Assembly (NCBI GenBank): GCA_023437225.1
Contig: JAEZGS010000020.1
Location: 62,001-126,000, forward strand
Source of the DNA: Bacteroidota bacterium
GTDB lineage: Bacteria; Bacteroidota; Bacteroidia; Chitinophagales; Chitinophagaceae
Direction of reading: 5' to 3'
Length of the DNA: 64,000 nucleotides
The translations under genes were made by a program, and so were the position numbers. Under the pieces are notes generated by a model. The model was given only the letters and a program-made list of their open reading frames with translations. It was not told the DNA's origin and did no database searches. Of this stretch, positions 34,804-42,159 are shown piece after piece. Every line of letters starts with the position of its first letter. Position 1 is the stretch's first letter.

Positions 34804-35604
34804 ATGTCACGACTACAAGAGTTATTTAAGAAGAAAAATAATCAAGTACTGAATGTTTACTGTACCGCAGGGTTCCCACAACCCGGCGATACCTTGAACG
34901 TAATTCATTCGTTGCAGGAGTTCGGCGCAGACATTGCGGAGATTGGAATGCCTTACAGTGATCCGCTTGCAGATGGACCAGTGATCCAGGAAAGCAGCAA
35001 TAAGGCAATTGCAAACGGAATGACTATAGCAAAGTTATTCGAACAACTGAAAGATTTACGTAATACCATTCACATTCCCGTTGTGCTCATGGGTTATATG
35101 AACCCTGTTATGCAATATGGATTTGAACGATTTTGCAGGGACGCTGCTGAAGTTGGTGTTGACGGTTTTATTCTTCCAGATATGCCGATGTATGAGTATG
35201 AAAAAAATTATGGAGCGATATTAAAACGGTATCAATTAGATCTTATCATGCTGGTGACACCTGAAACATCAGAGGCACGCATCAGACAAATTGATGAAGC
35301 AAGTTCCGGGTTTCTTTACGCTGTTTCATCATCCTCTACAACCGGGAAAAGCAAACAGCTCACAGAACAGGATGGATATTTTGCAAGACTCCGGGAAATG
35401 AATTTGAAAAATCCCGTGTTGATCGGCTTTGGGATCCGTGATCGGGAAACTTTCGAGCATGCGTGTAAGTTTGCAAATGGCGCAATCATCGGTACGGCAT
35501 TCATACAGGCACTGCAGGGAAAAGCATCTGTGGAAGAAGCAACCAGGGAATTCCTGAAGGAAGTGATTGGCGACAAAAAACAGTTAAGCAGCAACATCAA
35601 ATGA
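34804..35604 (+). CDS. trpA: Tryptophan synthase alpha chain
   Basis: Splits indole glycerol phosphate to indole and glyceraldehyde 3-phosphate. 266-residue TIM barrel with catalytic Glu in ADIAEIGMPYSDPLADGP, Asp in GFILPDMP, and YAVSSSSTTGKSK and GFGIRDRETF for phosphate binding. Its end overlaps hisH by 4 bases, so histidine genes are translated from the trp transcript. Confidence 0.97.
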   Translation: MSRLQELFKKKNNQVLNVYCTAGFPQPGDTLNVIHSLQEFGADIAEIGMPYSDPLADGPVIQESSNKAIANGMTIAKLFEQLKDLRNTIHIPVVLMGYMNPVMQYGFERFCRDAAEVGVDGFILPDMPMYEYEKNYGAILKRYQLDLIMLVTPETSEARIRQIDEASSGFLYAVSSSSTTGKSKQLTEQDGYFARLREMNLKNPVLIGFGIRDRETFEHACKFANGAIIGTAFIQALQGKASVEEATREFLKEVIGDKKQLSSNIK

Positions 35605-36203
35605 AAATTGCAATCATAAGATATAACGCTGGTAATATCCAATCGGTGCTTTATGCATTGGACCGACTCGGTGTGGAGGCCGTTGTGACTGATGAAGCAG
35701 AACAACTGCAGTCAGCCGATAAGATAATATTTCCCGGCGTGGGTGAAGCAAGTACGGCCATGAATTACCTGCGAGAACGAAATCTTGATGAGTTGATTCG
35801 CCAGCTGAAGCAGCCTGTATTAGGCATTTGTCTTGGAATGCAACTGATGTGCTCATTCAGTGAAGAGAACGATACGGAATGTCTGGGCATTTTTGATGAG
35901 AAAGTAAAACGCTTCGGGAACACGAATGGACTGAAGGTGCCACAGATCGGATGGAATGACATCTATGATCTCAGAACGGATCTCTTCCATGGTGTCCGGG
36001 AACATTCTTATGTATACCTCGTGCACAGCTACTATGCATCATTGGGTGAACATACGATTGCAACAACCAATTATCCTGAACCCTACAGCACCGCACTTAG
36101 GAAGAATAACTTCTATGGAGTACAATTTCACCCCGAGAAAAGTGCCATAGCCGGTGAACTGGTGTTACGGAATTTCATAGAATCAGGCATTGAAAATCGA
36201 TGA
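35601..36203 (+). CDS. hisH: Imidazole glycerol phosphate synthase, glutaminase subunit
   Basis: Provides ammonia to HisF. 200 residues, class I amidotransferase with FPGVGEASTAMNYL, catalytic Cys in GICLGMQLMC and His-Glu in VQFHPEKS. It starts inside the trpA stop (ATGA overlap) and overlaps hisA by 4 bases. No histidine leader precedes it. Confidence 0.97.
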   Translation: MKIAIIRYNAGNIQSVLYALDRLGVEAVVTDEAEQLQSADKIIFPGVGEASTAMNYLRERNLDELIRQLKQPVLGICLGMQLMCSFSEENDTECLGIFDEKVKRFGNTNGLKVPQIGWNDIYDLRTDLFHGVREHSYVYLVHSYYASLGEHTIATTNYPEPYSTALRKNNFYGVQFHPEKSAIAGELVLRNFIESGIENR

Positions 36204-36925
36204 GCAATATGATCATTATACCGGCAATTGATATTATTGATGGGAAATGCGTTCGGTTGACGCAGGGCAACTATGAACAAAAGAAAATATACAATGAACA
36301 TCCTCTTGAAGTTGCGCAACAGTTTGAAGATGCTGGTTTGCAGCGATTGCATCTCGTCGATCTTGATGGCGCGAAAGCAGGCTCCGTAAAAAACTGGAAA
36401 GTGCTCGAAACACTTACTGCAAAAACCTCGTTGTCGATCGATTTTGGTGGCGGCTTAAAAACTATTGATGATGTAAGGATCGTATTTGAATGTGGTGCTG
36501 ATTTCGCAACCGTTGGAAGTATAGCAGTCAAAAACGAAGAGGAGCTGTTGCGATGGTCATCAATCTATTCACCCCAAAAATTTCTAATTGGAGCAGATGT
36601 AAAAAACGAAAAGATCGCGGTGCAAGGCTGGCTTGAAGAAACCGGAGTGTGGGTCTTTGACTTCATCAGAAAGTATATCGATAATGGATTCAATCAGATG
36701 TTTTGCACCGATGTAAGTAAAGATGGTTTGTTGGAAGGACCGTCAACTGATTTATACAAAAGCATAATACACGAGTTTCCCGGATTGTATTTTATTGCAA
36801 GTGGAGGAGTAAGTTCCCTGCAAGATCTGGATGCACTGCAGGAAGCAGGTTGCAAGGCCGCAATCGTGGGCAAGGCGATCTATGAAAACCGCATCACACT
36901 GAAAGAATTAAGCACGTACACATAA
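36200..36925 (+). CDS. hisA: ProFAR isomerase
   Basis: Amadori isomerase of the histidine pathway. 241-residue TIM barrel with AIDIIDGKCVRLTQG (first catalytic Asp), HLVDLDGAKAGS, FGGGLKT, FCTDVSKDGLLEGP (second catalytic Asp) and ASGGVSS. The start may be 36200 or the ATG at 36209 (MIIIPAID), which is the usual family start. TrpF is separate, so HisA should be monofunctional. Confidence 0.96.
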   Translation: MSNMIIIPAIDIIDGKCVRLTQGNYEQKKIYNEHPLEVAQQFEDAGLQRLHLVDLDGAKAGSVKNWKVLETLTAKTSLSIDFGGGLKTIDDVRIVFECGADFATVGSIAVKNEEELLRWSSIYSPQKFLIGADVKNEKIAVQGWLEETGVWVFDFIRKYIDNGFNQMFCTDVSKDGLLEGPSTDLYKSIIHEFPGLYFIASGGVSSLQDLDALQEAGCKAAIVGKAIYENRITLKELSTYT

Positions 36926-36933
36926 ACAACACT

Positions 36934-37716
36934 ATGCTGACAAAACGAATTATACCATGCCTCGACATCAGGGATGGACGTACAGTAAAGGGTGTCAATT
37001 TTGAAAACATAAGAGATGCCGGAGATCCAGTGGAGCTCGCTGCACTTTATGCAGATGAAGGTGCAGACGAATTGGTTTTCCTTGATATAACCGCAACTAA
37101 TGAGAAAAGAAAAACTCTGGTTGATCTGGTGCGCCGCGTTGCATACAGGATAAACATTCCTTTTACTGTTGGAGGAGGTATAAGCAGTGTAGAAGATGTA
37201 AGCTTGCTTTTGAAGAACGGAGCTGATAAGATATCGGTTAACACTGCTGCATTCCGGCGTCCCGATCTGATCAGGGAACTTGCACAGCAGTTTGGAAGTC
37301 AGTGTGTGGTACTTGCTATTGACACCCGCCAGGAGGAAGACGGTAACTGGTATGTATACCTGAATGGCGGCCGTGTCAAAACCGATAAGCTTTGCTTTGA
37401 ATGGGCACAGGAAGCGGTAGCGCTTGGTGCAGGGGAAATATTACTTACATCAATGAATCACGACGGCACTAAGCAGGGATTTGCTCTTGATATCACATCA
37501 AAATTGTCTACATCACTTGATGTTCCGATTATCGCATCCGGTGGAGGCGGTAGCATGCAACATTTTACCGATGTTTTCACTACAGGACATGCCGATGCGG
37601 CACTTGCGGCAAGTATCTTTCATTTCAAAGAGATAAGTATACCGCAGCTAAAAAACTATCTTGCCGAGAGCAACATACCTGTGCGGCTTGATTCATTTCA
37701 ACAGAGTTCATTATGA
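36934..37716 (+). CDS. hisF: Imidazole glycerol phosphate synthase, cyclase subunit
   Basis: Cyclase partner of HisH. 260-residue TIM barrel with CLDIRDGRTVKGVNFE (catalytic Asp11), TVGGGISSVEDV, VVLAIDTRQ (second catalytic Asp), LTSMNHDGTKQGFAL and IASGGGGS. Eight bases after hisA; its end overlaps hisIE by 4 bases. Confidence 0.97.
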   Translation: MLTKRIIPCLDIRDGRTVKGVNFENIRDAGDPVELAALYADEGADELVFLDITATNEKRKTLVDLVRRVAYRINIPFTVGGGISSVEDVSLLLKNGADKISVNTAAFRRPDLIRELAQQFGSQCVVLAIDTRQEEDGNWYVYLNGGRVKTDKLCFEWAQEAVALGAGEILLTSMNHDGTKQGFALDITSKLSTSLDVPIIASGGGGSMQHFTDVFTTGHADAALAASIFHFKEISIPQLKNYLAESNIPVRLDSFQQSSL

Positions 37717-38309
37717 AAATTGATTATAAAAAGTATTCTGACGGTTTAGTACCTGCAATCATCCAGGATCATAAAACGCACAAAGTTTTAATGCTGGGAT
37801 TTATGAATGAGGAAGCAGTGAGTAAAACGATGTCGGATGGAAAAGTAACCTTTTACAGCAGAACGAAGAATCGTCTTTGGACCAAAGGTGAAGAAAGCGG
37901 TAATTTTTTAATGGTTAAGGAAGTAAGGATCGATTGCGACAATGATACCTTACTGATCCAGGCAAAGCCTCTTGGACCTGTGTGTCATACGGGAGCCGAT
38001 ACATGCTGGAGTGAGCGAAATCATCACGACGACTTTCTGTACTACCTGGAGGATATTATTGAATTGCGTAAAAGAAGTGAAGATGGTAAGTCCTATGTTC
38101 GCGAGCTCCTCATAAAAGGCATAAATAAGGTTGCCCAGAAAGTGGGCGAAGAGGCTGTTGAACTGGTGATTGAAGCAAAGGATGATAATTCAGATCTCTT
38201 TCTGAACGAAGCGGCTGACCTGCTGTTTCATTATTTACTTTTGCTTAACGCCAAAGGCCATAATTTGCAAGCCGTTGTGGAAGTACTTCGGGGCCGACAC
38301 GCTAAATGA
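37713..38309 (+). CDS. hisIE: Bifunctional phosphoribosyl-AMP cyclohydrolase / phosphoribosyl-ATP pyrophosphatase
   Basis: A 198-residue fusion for steps 2 and 3 of histidine synthesis. HisI domain (1-110): LMLGFMNEEAVSKT, FYSRTKNRLWTKGEESGN, DCDNDTLLIQ and the zinc Cys residues in CHTGADTCW. HisE domain (115-198): VAQKVGEEAVELVIEAKD and EAADLLFHYLLLL. It completes the pathway in the window. Its stop overlaps the TlpA-like gene by 4 bases. Confidence 0.96.
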   Translation: MKIDYKKYSDGLVPAIIQDHKTHKVLMLGFMNEEAVSKTMSDGKVTFYSRTKNRLWTKGEESGNFLMVKEVRIDCDNDTLLIQAKPLGPVCHTGADTCWSERNHHDDFLYYLEDIIELRKRSEDGKSYVRELLIKGINKVAQKVGEEAVELVIEAKDDNSDLFLNEAADLLFHYLLLLNAKGHNLQAVVEVLRGRHAK

Positions 38310-39388
38310 AACACATGAAACGCTATATTTTTCTCGTTTTTTTCCTGCCCTTCATTTCCTTTGCGCAGGAAAAAAGGTTTTCAATTGAACTGAATTTAAG
38401 TGGGTTGAAAGATAAAACCCAGGTTTCGCTGAGCGATGTTAATCGTCCGGAAGACACAGTAGCTCGTGCGGTTCTCACAAATGGCACAGCAATTTTGAAG
38501 GGATCGGTGCAAGAACCGAATCTCTATTATGTGAACTTTAATGACGCGAAAAAACGGATGGTCCTTTTTGTTGGGAATGAAAATGTGTTTATCAAAGGTG
38601 ATGCATCAGATCTCGCTCAACTTGAAGTTACGGGCTCAACATCTCATAACGATTTTCAATCGTTCCAAAAAACATTCAATCCCCTGTTTCAAAAATTGGG
38701 GGAGTTGGCTCAATCCGCACGTGTACCCGGCGCCAACACAGATTCACTGAAGAAAGCATATGATGCAGAAGTAGTGAAGATAACTGCCGGTATTGAAGAA
38801 TTTATAAAAGAAAAATCTACTTCACCGGTTGCTCCGTTCGTATTGCTTGTAACCAATGAGGTGGCAGGCGATGCAAGCAAGTTGGAATCACAATTGAATT
38901 CGCTTCAATATCGCGATGGATTTTATGGAAAGATATTGAAAGACCAACTTGAAAAAGCTAACCTTGGTGCGGTAGGAAGCATGGCGATTGATTTTACACA
39001 AAACGACACAACCGGGAAACCTGTTTCCCTTGCGGCTTTCAAGGGTAAGTATGTATTGCTCGACTTTTGGGCTAGCTGGTGCAAGCCGTGCAGACTTGAA
39101 AATCCAAACCTTGTGGCTGCTTTCAATAAATTTAAGGATAAGAATTTTACAGTGTTGGGGATATCGCTGGACCGTTCCCGCGATCCGTGGTTACAGGCGA
39201 TTCGTGATGACCAATTGACGTGGACCCAGGTGAGTGATCTCAAATTTTGGAGTAACGAGGTTGCCGTGAAATACGGTATTCAATCGATCCCACAGAATTT
39301 TCTTTTAGATCCCTCTGGCAAAATAATTGGCAAGAACCTTCGTGGTGAAGAGCTGCATACTACACTTGAAAAAGTATTAGGCAAATAA
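38306..39388 (+). CDS. TlpA-like thioredoxin-fold protein with DUF4369-type N-terminal domain
   Basis: A 360-residue exported protein with signal peptide (KRYIFLVFFLPFISFAQ), a beta-rich N-terminal domain of the DUF4369 kind (KDKTQVSLSDVNRPEDT), a helical linker, and a C-terminal thioredoxin domain with WASWCKPCRLENP (redox CxxC) and the cis-Pro loop QSIPQNFLL. It acts in the periplasm, probably reducing disulphides or apocytochromes. It overlaps hisIE and is therefore the last gene of the trp-his transcript; a link to the cytochrome c in the same operon is possible but unproven. A perfect hairpin follows. Confidence 0.88.
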   Translation: MKHMKRYIFLVFFLPFISFAQEKRFSIELNLSGLKDKTQVSLSDVNRPEDTVARAVLTNGTAILKGSVQEPNLYYVNFNDAKKRMVLFVGNENVFIKGDASDLAQLEVTGSTSHNDFQSFQKTFNPLFQKLGELAQSARVPGANTDSLKKAYDAEVVKITAGIEEFIKEKSTSPVAPFVLLVTNEVAGDASKLESQLNSLQYRDGFYGKILKDQLEKANLGAVGSMAIDFTQNDTTGKPVSLAAFKGKYVLLDFWASWCKPCRLENPNLVAAFNKFKDKNFTVLGISLDRSRDPWLQAIRDDQLTWTQVSDLKFWSNEVAVKYGIQSIPQNFLLDPSGKIIGKNLRGEELHTTLEKVLGK

Positions 39389-39394
39389 GAAGAA

Positions 39395-39429
39395 ACTGCA
39401 TGCACCAAATTGTAAACGGTGCATGCAGT
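39395..39429. terminator. Terminator at the end of the trp-his operon
   Basis: A 12-bp perfect stem ACTGCATGCACC/GGTGCATGCAGT (39395-39406 with 39418-39429) and an 11-base loop between convergent genes. It is followed by only a weak T-rich stretch on the plus strand. Confidence 0.75.
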
Positions 39430-39436
39430 CGGTTCT

Positions 39437-40531
39437 TTATACATTCGTCCGCTTTCCTCCAGCAGTAATGCTTTTATATATAGCTTCAACTACTTTCATG
39501 TCTTTAAGTCCTTCTTCTCCAGGCACCCTGGTACGTTTGTTTTCCTTGATGCAAACTGCAAAATCATCCATTTGTGCGGCCTGTTGATTGATCTGTGGAA
39601 AATCCAAAGGTCCTTTGCTTGTTGCGCCTTCGATGCCTCCGTAACGATATGCCGCTGTTAGCTCGAACCATCCTTTTTCAGCTTCAGCACGGAGATGATT
39701 GGTATTGTCATTATAGCTGCTTGAACAGGTAGCTATGGTCCCTCCGGGGAATCCCATGGTCCATTTCACTGTTTCATCTACTTCTTTGAAAAAATCAGGA
39801 CGCGTTTTTATCTCCCTGGCTTCAACCCAAAGCGGTTCCTCACCCGTCACATATCTTGCACCCTGGATAACATAAACCCCCATGTCCATTAGCCCGCCAC
39901 CACCTGCCATTGCTTTTTTTAATCGCCACACATTAGGGTTGCCACCATACACAAAGCCGTTTGCTCCATCTACTTTTTTCACTGCCCCGAATACTTTCTT
40001 TTGACCCAGGCGCATCATCTCCATATTGTGCGGTTCGAAATGTAGACGGTAACCTATAGACAGCATCCGTTTTGCCGCATTACACGCTGCGATCATCTCC
40101 TCACATTCCTTCACATTCATCGCCATAGGCTTTTCGCAAATAACGTGTTTCCCGGCCCGGGCGGCGCGGATGGTGAAATCCTTGTGCATGAACACCGGTA
40201 GCACAACGTACACGATGTCAATATCCGGATTGTTCGCTATCGAATCAAAGTTTTCGTAATTGTAGATATTTTTCTTTGGGATGTTATAGCGTTCTGACCA
40301 GCTTGTTTCTTTAGATGGGGTACCTGTTACAATCCCTGCAAGGTAGCAGTGTTTGGTTTCCTGGAGTGCGGGGGCCAGCTGGCCAGAGGAGTAACTTCCG
40401 AGTCCCACCAAGGCCACGCCCAGCCTGTCTTTCAACGGTACCGGGTTGCAAAACGCCAACTGATCGGCAAACGTAATGCCACCGATGCTTAGAGAGACAT
40501 TCCGTATAAATCTCCTTCGGTTATTGTTCAT
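39437..40531 (-). CDS. Gfo/Idh/MocA family oxidoreductase, Tat-exported
   Basis: A 364-residue NAD(P)-dependent oxidoreductase. The N-terminus has a Tat-like signal (RRRFIRNVSLSIGG), followed by the Rossmann motif ALVGLGSYSSG, VVLPVFMHKD, the catalytic-site EKPMAMN and the C-terminal sheet domain. The order is that of glucose-fructose oxidoreductase-like periplasmic members, which carry tightly bound cofactor; the substrate is unknown. It is transcribed alone, divergent from a short hypothetical gene. A TGCCTTTG box in the upstream region could be its promoter. Confidence 0.87.
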   Translation of the reverse strand: MNNNRRRFIRNVSLSIGGITFADQLAFCNPVPLKDRLGVALVGLGSYSSGQLAPALQETKHCYLAGIVTGTPSKETSWSERYNIPKKNIYNYENFDSIANNPDIDIVYVVLPVFMHKDFTIRAARAGKHVICEKPMAMNVKECEEMIAACNAAKRMLSIGYRLHFEPHNMEMMRLGQKKVFGAVKKVDGANGFVYGGNPNVWRLKKAMAGGGGLMDMGVYVIQGARYVTGEEPLWVEAREIKTRPDFFKEVDETVKWTMGFPGGTIATCSSSYNDNTNHLRAEAEKGWFELTAAYRYGGIEGATSKGPLDFPQINQQAAQMDDFAVCIKENKRTRVPGEEGLKDMKVVEAIYKSITAGGKRTNV

Positions 40532-40592
40532 GCTTTTTTTTTGAAATTAACACAAAGGCATCATTTTGGTACGCATCAAAATAAAAAAGCGT

Positions 40593-40844
40593 ATGGCCCT
40601 CGGTAAATCACTGATGAAGGTACTTTCAAAGCCATATCCGCCCATGTCTGGAATGGAGCTGCGTTTTGGACGATACGATCTTTATGTAAAAACGGACAAT
40701 GAAGGGAATGCCGTTGTGTTGTTCATCGGACAGAGGCAGGAAAATGGTTCGATAAAAGGTGAACGTTATGCAAGAAGGCTTAAGAAAGACGACGCCGGAA
40801 ACGTCATAAAAGATCATTGGGAACTGAAAGGTAAGGCCACTTAA
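40593..40844 (+). CDS. Small hypothetical protein
   Basis: An 83-residue basic protein with the sequence SKPYPPMSGMELRFGRYDLYVKTDNEGNAV and a C-terminal lysine-rich end. I do not know the family. The ATG at 40593 is preferred over the TTG at 40566. It is divergent from the oxidoreductase and its end overlaps the convergent pdxJ by 4 bases. It reads as a genuine small protein because its sequence is well mixed and without low complexity. Confidence 0.6.
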   Translation: MALGKSLMKVLSKPYPPMSGMELRFGRYDLYVKTDNEGNAVVLFIGQRQENGSIKGERYARRLKKDDAGNVIKDHWELKGKAT

Positions 40845-41557
40845 TGCAGCTTTCGTTTGTACATCTGGATGGTATTTTCGAGTCCGTAATACAATGCGTC
40901 AGAAATAAGGGCATGTCCGATCGATACTTCCTGCAGGCCCGGAATATTGCTCGCGAAATATTCAAGATTAAAAAGATCAAGATCGTGTCCTGCATTAATT
41001 CCCAATCCGAGTTCCTGTGCACGTACAGCAGCCTGCCTGTACGATGATATTGCCTGCTCCTTGTTCAATTTATGATTAACAGCATAGCCTTCGGTGTACA
41101 ATTCAATTCTGTCTGTTCCTGTTTCAGCTGCACCTTCTATCATTTCAATTATCGGGTCAACGAATATCGAGGTTCGAATGCCGGCTTTCTGGAATACCGC
41201 AATCATATCCACCAGGTAATCCTTGTTGCGAATGGTATCCCATCCGTGGTTTGAGGTGATCTGTCCAAGGTCATCGGGTACAAGCGTTACCTGGTGCGGT
41301 AAAGTCTCTAATACAAGGTCGATAAACTTTTGTTCCTGGCAGTTTCCTTCAATGTTGAATTCTGTGGTTATGATCTCCCGGATCTGGCGAACATCGCTGT
41401 AGCGGATGTGTCTTTCATCAGGCCGTGGATGAACTGTCACTCCATCGGCCCCAAATTGTTGCACATCTATGGCAGATTGTAGGACATTAGGATTATTGCC
41501 ACCGCGACTGTTACGTAATGTTGCAATCTTATTGATGTTGACAGATAACTTTACCAT
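40841..41557 (-). CDS. pdxJ: Pyridoxine 5'-phosphate synthase
   Basis: Last ring-closing step of de novo vitamin B6 synthesis. A 238-residue TIM barrel starting MVKLSVNINKIATLRNSRGG, with ADGVTVHPRPDERHIRYSDV, FNIEGN, LVPDDLGQITSNHGWD and the catalytic HDLDL motif in GINAGHDLDLFN. The ATG at 41557 is the family start; the open frame extends five residues further. PLP made here serves HisC, TrpB and the decarboxylase in this window, among many others. Confidence 0.95.
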   Translation of the reverse strand: MVKLSVNINKIATLRNSRGGNNPNVLQSAIDVQQFGADGVTVHPRPDERHIRYSDVRQIREIITTEFNIEGNCQEQKFIDLVLETLPHQVTLVPDDLGQITSNHGWDTIRNKDYLVDMIAVFQKAGIRTSIFVDPIIEMIEGAAETGTDRIELYTEGYAVNHKLNKEQAISSYRQAAVRAQELGLGINAGHDLDLFNLEYFASNIPGLQEVSIGHALISDALYYGLENTIQMYKRKLH

Positions 41558-41592
41558 AAGGCAAATTTCCATGCTTCGTCACGATTATTCAA

Positions 41593-41619
41593 AATAAAAA
41601 AAGGACCAAAGGTCCTTTT
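41593..41619 (-). terminator. Terminator of the small T9SS-tail-like gene
   Basis: On the minus strand AAAGGACC pairs with GGTCCTTT around a TTT loop and is followed by a long T-run. It separates the gene at 41646 from pdxJ. Confidence 0.8.
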
Positions 41620-41645
41620 CATTCAATCATCATTTGTTTCTAGTC

Positions 41646-42071
41646 CTATGCTTTTACTAATTCCGAGCTGTAAATGATTACGCCATCCTGGTCAAGGATG
41701 TCAATGATATAGTTTCCGTCTTCAATGCATCTTAATTCATGAATCGCGGTTACGTTGGTTCCTTTCATCAGGTACCAGCTGAAAAGTTTAACGATCCTTC
41801 CGTCTCTTTCGGTCATACGCACAATAACATGTCGACTTTGATCACAACTGATATCCAGGGTGATTGTAGTAGAAAAAGGGTTCGGCTTTGCAGTTACTTT
41901 AGTGATCATAATAATCGGCGTTTCGCTAGAGCAGCCTTTATCAATATTTGAAACAAGTTGATTCTGTAATCGGCGAAATACATTCGGGATTGAAGGATGG
42001 ATTGGATTATCGGCGTTTTTGGACACGTATAAGCTTTTCATGTTGCATTCCAATGTCCAAGCATGTGCCAT
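41646..42071 (-). CDS. Small protein resembling a type IX secretion C-terminal sorting domain
   Basis: A 141-residue protein. Its last 80 residues look like the T9SS type A sorting domain: TAKPNPFSTTITLDI, then GRIVKLFSW, GNYIIDILDQDGVIIYSSELV at the end. The first 60 residues have no recognisable domain and no signal peptide, which a type IX substrate needs, so it may be a remnant of a longer protein or a cytoplasmic fold that only resembles the domain. The ATG at 42071 is preferred because the promoter box ends 6 bases before it. Own promoter and terminator make it an independent unit. Confidence 0.6.
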   Translation of the reverse strand: MAHAWTLECNMKSLYVSKNADNPIHPSIPNVFRRLQNQLVSNIDKGCSSETPIIMITKVTAKPNPFSTTITLDISCDQSRHVIVRMTERDGRIVKLFSWYLMKGTNVTAIHELRCIEDGNYIIDILDQDGVIIYSSELVKA

Positions 42072-42077
42072 ATTGAT

Positions 42078-42106
42078 CAAATATTGTAAATCAATCAACT
42101 AGGCAA
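42078..42106 (-). promoter_or_regulatory. Promoter TTG-N18-AATATTTG (minus strand)
   Basis: Read on the minus strand: TTG at 42106 to 42104 and AATATTTG at 42085 to 42078, 18 bases apart. The predicted transcript begins at about the ATG at 42071. Confidence 0.65.
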
Positions 42107-42159
42107 GAGGATAAATTAATATCTATGTATGAATGGGAATCCTGTTCCGACAATGGGAA

